From Prevotella sp. (lineage in GTDB: Bacteria; Bacteroidota; Bacteroidia; Bacteroidales; Bacteroidaceae), in assembly GCA_017623655.1 (NCBI GenBank), contig JAGAON010000005.1, positions 22,594 through 86,593 of the forward strand: a DNA stretch of 64,000 nt, in the 5' to 3' direction. A program made the translations under genes and the position numbers. Shown here in pieces: positions 18,497-26,445 of the stretch. The notes under the pieces were generated by a model that did no database searches, was not told the DNA's origin, and was given only the letters and a program-made list of their open reading frames with translations. Each line of letters opens with the position of its first letter. Within the stretch, counting starts at the first letter, position 1.

Positions 18497-20275
18497 TTAT
18501 ACAAATCCTATTTTAGGTCTATTAGCAGGTTTGTTAGTTTCTTCTCCGTCCATTTTTGCTTTGATGTCTTTATAGCGTTGCAGTTCTTTGTTATCCAAAG
18601 ACGGGTGAACTGCATCTATTGACTCTTTAAGCAGTATCATTGTTATCTTTGAGTGGCTTACCAGAGCATTTCTTGCTGCATTGTTTACAATGAGTTGTAT
18701 ATCAGCAGAAACATAATTTTCAGTAAGTTTGGAAAGTTCATCGTAATCCAAACCAAAGTCATACGGCCGTGATTTAAGATAGAGTTCAAACAAAGCTTTG
18801 CGGGCAGCGAAGTCCGGCACACCTATATAATATTTTTTGTCCAATCGTCCGGCGCGTAATATGGCGGGGTCAATCATATGAGGATAGTTTGTCGCTCCAA
18901 TAATGAAAATGCCTTTCTCGCCTGTCCTGTCCATTTGGGCAAGCATTTCGTTTACGGCACTTCGGTACATTTGATGTATGTTGCCATCGCGATTTGGAAC
19001 AAGTTCGTTCATTTCGTCAATGAAGATGATGGTCGGAGCATTTTCCTCTGCTTCCTTGAACATCTTGGCGATATTCTCCTGAGTAGCATTGACGTATTGG
19101 CTTTGAAGCGTTGCAGGGGTAATACACATGAAATTAAATCCGACCTCCTCCGCAAAATGTTTCGCAAAAAAAGTCTTGCCACATCCCGGAGGGCCATATA
19201 AAAGCATTCCGTTGGGTATCGTAACGCCATAGCGGCGGTATTCTTCCGGGTTATGCAGTGGTTCTATGACTTCTTCTTGTAGTTGTGCTTTCAGTTCATC
19301 CATACCCGCAATGGCAGCAAAACCTTCGCCCTTTTTCTTTGGAATTTGCGGAATATTTTTGTCAGAATAATTTTGTTGGGAAAGAATTTTTCTCTTGGTT
19401 GATTGTTTTCCAACTCTTATCTCGCTATCAATAGCTTTAATGAAATCATCAGCGGTTTGGAATCTGTCTTCAACATCATAGCTTAACGCTTTGGCTATTA
19501 CATTAAGAAACTGCTCATCCAATTCGTAACGATTATCATTTGTCAGGTCCAATTCTTTTTCACGCTCTGCCAATATAGCATCCACCCTGTCTTCTTTGTT
19601 GACTCTTGATAAATCAATAAACCATGGCAATTCGCCATAAAGCAACTGATACATCATTACGCCGACAGAGTATAAATCAGATTGAACTTGACTTACGCCG
19701 GAGAAGCGTTCGGGTGCAAGATAAAAAGCATTCAATGTGTTTATATCCGGCTTGGCAGGCGTTTGGTCGAGATAACAGGCATAACCGAAGTCTATCAGTT
19801 TCAAACTGTCCAAACTTCCTACAAGGTTAAGTAGGACATTTTGAATGGTCACCTCTCCATGTATAATAGGTACAGGTTGTTCATGGAGGTATGACAGAGC
19901 GGACAAGACGGACTTTGCAATCTGTTTAATCTCGTAAACACTCAAATTGCTATTCCTTATAATTCGCTGTGATAAGGTTTCGCTGCTTACATATTCTGTA
20001 ACAAGATATGTGTATTGTCCACCATCCAGCATCAGTTTCCCTGAATCTATATACTTACATAGATTGGGATGATTCAACTGTTTGGCAATTTCCACTTCCA
20101 CAACACGCCCCCTGTCGTCTATCTGATTATGATTCAGCTTACAGTAACAGATAAGTTTCAAAAAACGTGTTTTGCCCGCAGGATCTTTCACACGGTAGGT
20201 TTCCGCATAAGAACCTTGCTTATGCGGAAACGATACGGTGTAAGATGCTATTTTGTCGTTTTTATGAAATTTCAT
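18497..20275 (-). CDS. protein kinase-like domain fused to a Cdc48/FtsH-type AAA+ ATPase
   Basis: 592 residues with two clear domains. Residues about 8-290 form a eukaryotic-like protein kinase: Lys40 in FLKLI, Glu in VEVEIAKQLNHPN, hinge VTEYVSSE, catalytic loop IIHGEVTIQNVLL (His139-Gly140-Glu141, Asn146), Asp162-Phe-Gly164 and LAPERFSG. The usual catalytic HRD aspartate is glutamate and the lysine of the loop is threonine, so phosphotransfer may be weak or lost. Residues about 315-560 are a classic AAA+ module: Walker A GPPGCGKT at 361-368, Walker B IIFIDE at 416-421, and arginine-finger region LRAGRLDKKYYIGVPD. The kinase may sense or recruit clients for the ATPase. Six bases separate it from the repeat-protein gene upstream and 11 from the TerB gene downstream. 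Confidence 0.85.
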   Translation of the reverse strand: MKFHKNDKIASYTVSFPHKQGSYAETYRVKDPAGKTRFLKLICYCKLNHNQIDDRGRVVEVEIAKQLNHPNLCKYIDSGKLMLDGGQYTYLVTEYVSSETLSQRIIRNSNLSVYEIKQIAKSVLSALSYLHEQPVPIIHGEVTIQNVLLNLVGSLDSLKLIDFGYACYLDQTPAKPDINTLNAFYLAPERFSGVSQVQSDLYSVGVMMYQLLYGELPWFIDLSRVNKEDRVDAILAEREKELDLTNDNRYELDEQFLNVIAKALSYDVEDRFQTADDFIKAIDSEIRVGKQSTKRKILSQQNYSDKNIPQIPKKKGEGFAAIAGMDELKAQLQEEVIEPLHNPEEYRRYGVTIPNGMLLYGPPGCGKTFFAKHFAEEVGFNFMCITPATLQSQYVNATQENIAKMFKEAEENAPTIIFIDEMNELVPNRDGNIHQMYRSAVNEMLAQMDRTGEKGIFIIGATNYPHMIDPAILRAGRLDKKYYIGVPDFAARKALFELYLKSRPYDFGLDYDELSKLTENYVSADIQLIVNNAARNALVSHSKITMILLKESIDAVHPSLDNKELQRYKDIKAKMDGEETNKPANRPKIGFV

Positions 20276-20281
20276 ATAATG

Positions 20282-20836
20282 TTACCAAGTCCATATTTCC
20301 GTATTGGAATTGTTGCTTTTCTGATTCGTTGTGGTATTTCCGAACATATCCGTTTGCCTTGTAGTGGATGTTCCGGTCGTATTACCATAACGGTCTTTAT
20401 AGGTAGTAGTGGTATTTCCGAACATATCCGTTTGTCCCGTAGTTGATGTTCCGGTCGTATTGCCGTAACGGTCTTTATGGGTGGTTGTGGTATTTCCGAA
20501 CATATCCGTTTGTCCCGTAGTTGACGTTCCGGTCGTATTGCCGTAACGGTCTTTATGGGTGGTTGTGGTGTTACCAAACATATCCGTTTGCCCCGTAGTT
20601 GATGTTCCGGTCGTATTGCCGTAACGGTTTCTATGAGTAGTAGTGGTATTTCCGAACATATCCGTATGTCCTGTGGTTGACGTTCCCGTGGTGTTACCGT
20701 AACGGTTTCTATGAGTAGTTGTAGTATTGCCAAACATATCCGTTTGTCCCGTAGTAGATGTTCCTACATTATAATACTGTGCAAAAACCGTAAAAGGGCA
20801 GATTGCAACGATAAAAAATAAAATTGTCTTTTTCAT
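20282..20836 (-). CDS. secreted protein made of 26-residue tandem repeats
   Basis: 184 residues: a signal peptide (1-19, FTVFAQ) followed by about six near-identical 26-residue units of the form GTSTTGQTDMFGNTTTTHKD plus RYGNTT, and a short divergent tail ending EIWTW. The units are rich in Thr, Gly, Asn and Asp with a conserved DMFGN and RYGN, which suggests short beta-hairpins or a solenoid, possibly cation-binding. The underlying DNA repeats are 78 bp and highly similar, so copy number may vary between strains. It is embedded in the Hsp70 operon (15 bases after the Hsp70 stop, 6 before the kinase start). I know of no characterised relative; it may be a client or an exported effector of the chaperone machine. 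Confidence 0.75.
   Translation of the reverse strand: MKKTILFFIVAICPFTVFAQYYNVGTSTTGQTDMFGNTTTTHRNRYGNTTGTSTTGHTDMFGNTTTTHRNRYGNTTGTSTTGQTDMFGNTTTTHKDRYGNTTGTSTTGQTDMFGNTTTTHKDRYGNTTGTSTTGQTDMFGNTTTTYKDRYGNTTGTSTTRQTDMFGNTTTNQKSNNSNTEIWTW
20310..20775 (-). repeat. about six 78-bp coding tandem repeats
   Basis: The gene for the secreted repeat protein consists almost wholly of 78-bp units that differ by a few bases each (for example THRN versus THKD codons). Such a tract is prone to copy-number change by recombination or slippage. Boundaries are approximate. Confidence 0.75.
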
Positions 20837-20851
20837 TTCTGTCTATATTTA

Positions 20852-23344
20852 TTATTTTAATAATCCTCCTGCATTGGTAGCCTCGTCATTAGGCATCAGG
20901 TCAATAAGTCCACAAGCAATTGGATGCAGCTTATCTACAGTAGGCTGGTTGTTTATCTCTTCCATACCTTTGTTCACTAATTGACGGGCGCGCGAACTGT
21001 CTTTCCAACGTATGTTTGCAAAGCGACGTTGACAATCTTGAATTAGCCCCATACATTGATAAACCATAGTTATATGGACAAAAAGACTGTTGATGTGATC
21101 CAAAATCTCGCGTCCCATGCGCACATCTTTACTACGTATCACTTGGTCCGTTTGTGAGCGGAGTTGATTGACGATAGCCCCGGTCTTGTTGTCACCAAGT
21201 TCGTTTTGTGCTTTTTCAAGTCGTTCAAACTCTTCACGAAGCTCTTGTTCCAGTCGCTGCCATTCGGTGCTTTCGTCAAGGTCTTCAATCTTTCTAAGAA
21301 CTTCTTTGAGATGTTGTAGCACCATTTTCTTTTCCGAACTATTAGCGGCTTCGTCTTTTACCTGTTCCAAGTCTTTTTCTACATCGTTGGTTGAAATGCC
21401 TGAAACTTTCAAACGGTTAATGCTTCTTTGAGCATCGGTAATACCTTTTTTAATAACGTTAATGGCATCTTCTATTGATTGCTTTTTGTTTGTATCAAGG
21501 GGTTTTTCAACCGATGTATCCGTTGCCGGGAAATGTACTTCTAACACCATTTGTTCAGACGAATCAACTTTTAATGTAACGTCAACAGTACTGTCAGAAG
21601 GAATCAGTTGTTCTACTTCATCTCCTGTTATTATCACGTCCCCTACATATTCATAAAGAGAGACGGGGCGATTCTCGGCTTCGCTAAAATCATCCACTTG
21701 GTAAATTGGAATAGTCAATTTATCGCTGTCAACACCAGGACGTAGCTGACTTGATGTCTTTAAGTCGTTTACCACACCGATTGCCGGTACAGGTTTGTTT
21801 TTCTCCAGACCACGGGCCATACGGAACACCTCACGTTTCTTTTGGGAGTCCCAAACGGCAATGCCTATATTGTAAGGTAATGGAGCAGCTCCGACTTTAG
21901 AACCCTGTATTATAGTAATTCCATCAGGGAAGCAAGGAAGGGTATTGCCTTGGGCATCATAGCACATCACAGTGAAAGAATTGGGCTTTCCCTCTATCAG
22001 ATTAGCTTCAATCACATTACCGTTTCTGTCAATGTTTGTCTTTCCGCTTGACCATGCCTTATCACTGCGGACAAGTTCCACAAAGACCTCATTCAGTTTG
22101 GAATTCTTATTCAGTTTCACGCTAACCCATTCCGTGGTTTCCACGGATGTGGCTTCATATCCGACCTCAAGCTTTATGGTGTCAATTGCTATGTCTTCGT
22201 CGCTAACCTCTGCGTCTGTTGTTGAAGCATACAATGCTGCACCTGTGGCTACGGCTGTCATCGGGTCGATACTTGTGTCAACATTGGGAGTAATCTGTTC
22301 TCTGAGCATTTGACGGATAAGAGGTGAATGGGTTGGCCCGCCGACAAGAATCAACTTGTCAAGTTTTGATGAATCAAGATTGTTGCGCTCTAATAGTTTT
22401 TTACAGATGTCAACAGCTTTCTGGAAATAAGGGCGCATTACATTAAACGCTTCATCTTGCGTCACAGTGAGGTCAAGTTCTATTTCCTCACCATCCTCGT
22501 CTTCACCAAGGTCTCCAAGGTTGGAAATAATATCCTCATGATCTTTGAAAGAAAGTTGGTTCTTTACATCCTCAGCGTATGTCTTCATGGCATCCCTAAG
22601 GATTTCTTTCTTCTGATTATTACTCAAATAGTTTTCTATGCTATAATTCTTTTGTAGATAAGGTACAATAATCTTATCAACAATAGCATAATCCAGGTTC
22701 TTGCCGCCAAGGTAGTTGTCTCCTTCGGTGTCGAAAACTTGCATGATGCCGTCTTCCACCTTTAACAGAGCCGCATCAAAAGTACCTCCTCCGAAATCAA
22801 ATACCATCCAAATACCATTCTTGGTATCAGTAGAAAGTCCGTATGCCATAGCTGCTGCGATGGGCTCTTGTAATAGTTCACAACGTTTGAACCCCGCCAT
22901 CTTAGCGGCTTCCATAGTCGCTGTTTTCTGATTTACTGTAAATTTGGCGGGAACGGTGATAACAACAGATGATATGTTCTCATCTGTGACATACGATTTT
23001 AACGTTTTCAATACTTCTGCGGATAACTCTTCAGATGAAAAGTCTTTTTCAATATGGCTACTTGAATATTTTGTATTTGTAGCCATTGTACGTTTGAATT
23101 CAATGTAGGTGTTTGAAGTCCCCACCTGCCATGATTTTGTTGCGCGACGTTTGTCACTCTTCATATTGTTGTAAGCACCGTCACCTACTTTTACTGATTT
23201 CTTTTTGTTGAAAGACACACATGACGGCATAGTGTCTTTGAGTGTATCGCTTTTAATGATAACTGGTTCGCCTTTTTCCATGCGGCAGATGGCCGAATTG
23301 GTTGTACCGAGATCGATGCCATAATCTATTTTTAATCTTGCCAT
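20852..23344 (-). CDS. Hsp70-family (DnaK-like) chaperone with long C-terminal region
   Basis: 830 residues, longer than canonical DnaK (about 640). The nucleotide-binding domain has all signatures: phosphate-1 loop GIDLGTTNSAIC (residues 9-20), LQEPIAAAMAYGL, phosphate-2 loop VFDFGGGTFDAALL and adenosine motif LILVGGPTHSPLIRQML. The segment after the linker diverges: instead of a standard substrate domain there is a longer beta-rich region (about 400-610, including VWDSQKKREVFRMARGLEKN), followed by a long alpha-helical/coiled-coil tail (about 630-790). The nearby J-like and GrpE-like genes upstream make it a dedicated chaperone, separate from the housekeeping DnaK that the genome should carry elsewhere. 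It is 13 bases after the GrpE-like gene. Cytosolic by sequence: no signal peptide. Confidence 0.9.
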   Translation of the reverse strand: MARLKIDYGIDLGTTNSAICRMEKGEPVIIKSDTLKDTMPSCVSFNKKKSVKVGDGAYNNMKSDKRRATKSWQVGTSNTYIEFKRTMATNTKYSSSHIEKDFSSEELSAEVLKTLKSYVTDENISSVVITVPAKFTVNQKTATMEAAKMAGFKRCELLQEPIAAAMAYGLSTDTKNGIWMVFDFGGGTFDAALLKVEDGIMQVFDTEGDNYLGGKNLDYAIVDKIIVPYLQKNYSIENYLSNNQKKEILRDAMKTYAEDVKNQLSFKDHEDIISNLGDLGEDEDGEEIELDLTVTQDEAFNVMRPYFQKAVDICKKLLERNNLDSSKLDKLILVGGPTHSPLIRQMLREQITPNVDTSIDPMTAVATGAALYASTTDAEVSDEDIAIDTIKLEVGYEATSVETTEWVSVKLNKNSKLNEVFVELVRSDKAWSSGKTNIDRNGNVIEANLIEGKPNSFTVMCYDAQGNTLPCFPDGITIIQGSKVGAAPLPYNIGIAVWDSQKKREVFRMARGLEKNKPVPAIGVVNDLKTSSQLRPGVDSDKLTIPIYQVDDFSEAENRPVSLYEYVGDVIITGDEVEQLIPSDSTVDVTLKVDSSEQMVLEVHFPATDTSVEKPLDTNKKQSIEDAINVIKKGITDAQRSINRLKVSGISTNDVEKDLEQVKDEAANSSEKKMVLQHLKEVLRKIEDLDESTEWQRLEQELREEFERLEKAQNELGDNKTGAIVNQLRSQTDQVIRSKDVRMGREILDHINSLFVHITMVYQCMGLIQDCQRRFANIRWKDSSRARQLVNKGMEEINNQPTVDKLHPIACGLIDLMPNDEATNAGGLLK

Positions 23345-23357
23345 AATATTTGGATAT

Positions 23358-24269
23358 TTAAATGTTTTGACTTACTGTAATTTGAGCAGATTGTATCATC
23401 CTGCCGTTATAATTGATTTGTGGCTTAGTAACACCGGTTATTATTTGTTCACCTTCATTTAAGGTATCGTCAGGAACGAAGTTGGCTACCACCTTCATAC
23501 CCTCGTTATATGGTTTGCCAAGCATATCAATGATTTCATAACCATTTGCCATGAAGTTGTTTTTTATACGTTCTACAGCTTTGGACAGTTGTTTATATCC
23601 CTTTACAGAAGCATCCATCCGGGAAAGGTTAAGCTCAATGCGTACAATTTCGTCAGCTACTTTGAGGGCTAAAGAATGATCGGTTTCGTTGTTGTTTGTT
23701 GTTGTCGGTACATTCGCAATCTGTTGCTGAACCAAGGTCAGCATCTGGCTGTCCAGTTTTATGGAGTCTTCCTGCATCTTGGCTTGGGCGGACTGCAAAG
23801 CCTTTTGCGCCCTGCGAACCTCGTCAATGGAAGAGTCGCCTTTCTTTATCCGCTTTGTCAGATAAAGGAAAACAGCGAACAGGAATAGTAATATGGTGAT
23901 AAATATAACTCTTCCCCAAACGGTCCTGCGCTCTACTGTGGATTGGTTGGAAGCCACGGCATTGTCCGTTTTCCGAATCTTGTCACTGATAGTGGTGCGG
24001 TCCTTAGTCTGCGTTTCTTGCAGTTGTCCGCATACGTTTTTAATACTGTCTAAACTTTTATTCAGAGTCTCGTTGCGCTGGGTCAACATTTCCATGTCTT
24101 GTTTGTGCTGCCGAGTGACAGTCAAAAGTTTCCTGTCCAAGTCTTCACGCACCAAGATTGTCATCTTTTCCATTACGTAATTCTCATTACTTCTCGTTTG
24201 GCTGGTTGCCGACATAGAGAAGCAACACACAGCAAAGACGCTTGCTAAAATTCTTTTTGCTTTTTCCAT
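23358..24269 (-). CDS. membrane-anchored coiled-coil protein with GrpE-like C-terminal domain
   Basis: 303 residues. The N-terminus is hydrophobic and reads as a signal peptide or first membrane segment (about 7-23, ILASVFAVCCFSMSATS), followed by a polar coiled coil (30-110), a strong membrane segment (about 121-141, FITILLFLFAVFLYLTKRI), a second coiled coil (150-200) and a C-terminal domain. That last part, about 200-303, has the GrpE head pattern: long helix KVADEIVRIELNL, then NGYEIIDMLGKPYNEGMKVVANF and MIQSAQITVSQ, matching the G-x-E-x-I-D-x-x-G-x-x-[FY] and final A-x-V-x-V strands of nucleotide-exchange factors. A signal peptide plus one membrane segment would put the coiled coil outside and the GrpE-like domain in the cytosol, next to the Hsp70. 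This assignment is inferred from pattern, not search. Confidence 0.7.
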   Translation of the reverse strand: MEKAKRILASVFAVCCFSMSATSQTRSNENYVMEKMTILVREDLDRKLLTVTRQHKQDMEMLTQRNETLNKSLDSIKNVCGQLQETQTKDRTTISDKIRKTDNAVASNQSTVERRTVWGRVIFITILLFLFAVFLYLTKRIKKGDSSIDEVRRAQKALQSAQAKMQEDSIKLDSQMLTLVQQQIANVPTTTNNNETDHSLALKVADEIVRIELNLSRMDASVKGYKQLSKAVERIKNNFMANGYEIIDMLGKPYNEGMKVVANFVPDDTLNEGEQIITGVTKPQINYNGRMIQSAQITVSQNI

Positions 24270-24281
24270 AACTATGATTTT

Positions 24282-25847
24282 TTAATGTTCTTTTCCTCCT
24301 ATAATCAATCCTAATACAAATAATACAATGATAATTCCAAGAATGCAACCCACAACACCACCACAAATAGTACTAACAACGCCTCCAATTATTAGAAGAC
24401 CGGCTATACAAGACCATGTATCATTTGTGGAATCGGGTGTGGAAATTGTTGTGGAATCAGGTGTGGAAACTTTTAATTGTCCGCATATATTTTTTAGTGT
24501 AGCACGATTTTCTTTGTATCTGTTCTTCTTAAAGTCAGGTTCCATATCAAACTTATCCATCAAAACAATTATTGGCCAAGCGGCTGTTAAGATCTTTTTT
24601 AGATTTTCTATTTTTGAACGTGCAGCATCAGCATCATCAAATATTATTGTATGTATTGTAGATTGTGCTTCATTTACCTTTTCTATTAGGCAATTCAGCG
24701 CATTGTTTATAACTTGCGTAGATAGTTTTAGATAATAAGCATTCTCCGCGCCAAGTTCTTTCTTAATCACATCCAAGTGAGGCTTGGTCTTTTCCAGTAA
24801 GATTTTAGCTTCGTACAGACCTTTATGTGACTGTCGAAATATACCCAGTTCCTTTTTTATTTCCTTATCTTTTTCTGACACCTCTGCCGGAGGCAATTCG
24901 TCTATGATTCTCTGTAATACATTCATATTTTCCTTACAGCGACTTCTTGCCATGCTGCCTACCACCACAGACTGCGCATATAATAGAAGTTCCATCGCCT
25001 TATGAACCGCATTGTCAGACTTGATGTCATTATAATAGTCGATGCTGCATTGCAAGATCTCCAGTCCCAATTTGTCCGCAATCATCTGATATTGCAAATC
25101 TGATACAGGAAGTAACTCTTTTAGTTGTGCAAGTGTTGCTTGTGTTTCGTTTTTCAATTTCATTCCGGCATTATAACGTATAGCACCATGTGTTCCCTTT
25201 GGCGCTTTTGCTGAGTCTATCGCTGATTGCAACGCTGCTATTAAAGGTTTTACGGCCTGACTACTTACATATTGTCGCCACTCGTCATTGGGAAGGCATG
25301 GCATAATGTCTTTTACACCGACGGAGGAGCAAAGCTCATCAAGAAAGATGTATTCAGCTTTATCTATAACCAAAGTATGATTCTCGCCCAAAACAAGGTT
25401 TACAAAGTCCGCAGAATAAGAGTGATAAAGTTTTTCCGCTAATGCAAGAGCCTGCTTATAGTCACTGATTATCAGTGCGCACACTATCCGGTTTTGTAGT
25501 GAGGAGACATTCTCTTTCTTCTCCCAAATGGACTTTGCACTGTCAATATTCCCCGCTGTCAGGTGGTTCATTGCTATATCATCAAAAGGGGTAGCCTTTA
25601 TGAACCAGAATTGTGCGTACCTGAATTGGTCGTTAGGTAACGTCAACTCTGCATCAGCATTCGCCACCGTGTCGGCAGTTCTGTTTATAGAAGGAAGCGA
25701 TGTTGGCAGATCTAAGGCGAACGATATGTCTTTCCCCACTTTCAGAAAAGCTTTCAGTCTGTTATGGTTCGCCACTCGTTCTTTTGTAGGCGAGTTAGAA
25801 TATATGCCTAAAAGACGATAAGGATTGTTTCGTATTATGTTCAGCAT
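24282..25847 (-). CDS. J-domain-like protein with C-terminal membrane segments, first gene of the Hsp70 operon
   Basis: 521 residues from the ATG at 25847; a TTG two codons upstream is unlikely. The N-terminus NIIRNNPYRLLGIYSNSPTK resembles the opening helix of a J domain (N-P-Y-x-x-L-G), followed by RLKAFLKVGKDISF, but the HPD tripeptide that activates Hsp70 is absent. The middle (about 80-460) is helical and TPR-like, with patterns such as AKSIWEKKENVSSLQNRIVCALIISDYKQALALAEKLY. The C-terminus (about 475-518) has two or more hydrophobic segments rich in glycine (LLIIGGVVSTICGGVVGCILGIIIVLFVLGLII) and so anchors the protein in the membrane. It would recruit or position the Hsp70 at the inner membrane. 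It is followed after 12 bases by the GrpE-like gene. Confidence 0.7.
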   Translation of the reverse strand: MLNIIRNNPYRLLGIYSNSPTKERVANHNRLKAFLKVGKDISFALDLPTSLPSINRTADTVANADAELTLPNDQFRYAQFWFIKATPFDDIAMNHLTAGNIDSAKSIWEKKENVSSLQNRIVCALIISDYKQALALAEKLYHSYSADFVNLVLGENHTLVIDKAEYIFLDELCSSVGVKDIMPCLPNDEWRQYVSSQAVKPLIAALQSAIDSAKAPKGTHGAIRYNAGMKLKNETQATLAQLKELLPVSDLQYQMIADKLGLEILQCSIDYYNDIKSDNAVHKAMELLLYAQSVVVGSMARSRCKENMNVLQRIIDELPPAEVSEKDKEIKKELGIFRQSHKGLYEAKILLEKTKPHLDVIKKELGAENAYYLKLSTQVINNALNCLIEKVNEAQSTIHTIIFDDADAARSKIENLKKILTAAWPIIVLMDKFDMEPDFKKNRYKENRATLKNICGQLKVSTPDSTTISTPDSTNDTWSCIAGLLIIGGVVSTICGGVVGCILGIIIVLFVLGLIIGGKEH

Positions 25848-25853
25848 TAGCAA

Positions 25854-26445
25854 CTGATTTTGTTCGTGTCAGCTGACTCCATTGCTGGCATAATTCATTA
25901 TGAAAAGGTGTTTTTTCATACATATAAAAAACGTGGAGCCTGTCTGTTACTCGTTCCACTATGTAAGGCCTTCGCATTGCCCAGTTAATCGAAACGAGCA
26001 ACGCCGAAAGCCCCCACGCTGAGTTATTATATATATGACCCAATATCCGTCCAAATTATCGGATAGATATTGCAGGCAGTATATAATACACCCTGTGGGA
26101 CATTTCTCGTTGCTTTGTTTTTGATTAACTTGGAGAGTTTGCGAAGTTCTACATAGTCAAAACCAAAGCGTCAGAAACGCCTCTAATATGTACATCCCAC
26201 CCATAACCTCATCTTCTTAAGAAAGAAGATCAGCGTGGATAGGCGGTGTAAAGTTACAAATAAAAATCGAAAATTATCCTGTATTAGGGTTAAAAAAATA
26301 AAATGAGTTAAAATTATTCCGCAGACCAATATTTTTATTTACAATGTTATTGCATAATCCAAAAAAATATCATATATTTACAATCTTTTATGTTTTCCAA
26401 GTTCAAAGTGTGCGTAAATATTCATAACGGTTTAACACATTGCAA
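25854..26445. other. non-coding region upstream of the Hsp70 operon
   Basis: No protein gene is supported here. It holds the structured RNA candidate (25926-26021), a short hairpin ATGAAAA/TTTTCAT (about 25899-25918) between that RNA and the operon start, and AT-rich sequence from about 26240 to 26440 in which I see no clear feature. Confidence 0.5.
25926..26021 (-). ncRNA. candidate structured RNA upstream of the Hsp70 operon
   Basis: On the minus strand about 95 bases fold into a long imperfect hairpin. The outer stem pairs 26007-26018 with 25932-25943 (CGTGGGGGCTTT with ACAGGCTCCACG, mostly paired) and the inner stem pairs GTTGCTCGTTTC (26002-25991) with GGAACGAGTAAC (25957-25946) in all 12 positions. 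A short GGGC/GCCT apical stem follows. The 3' end runs straight into six T residues (25931-25926), like an intrinsic terminator. It ends 78 bases before the first operon gene, so it is either a free small RNA (6S-Flavo-type is one thought, unproven) or a leader/attenuator. I saw no convincing promoter motif directly upstream. Confidence 0.45.

Noticed and set aside
25795-26043. An 82-codon minus-strand frame overlapping the J-like gene start
   Set aside because: It runs through the structured RNA and has no recognisable protein features; the base-pairing explains the sequence better.
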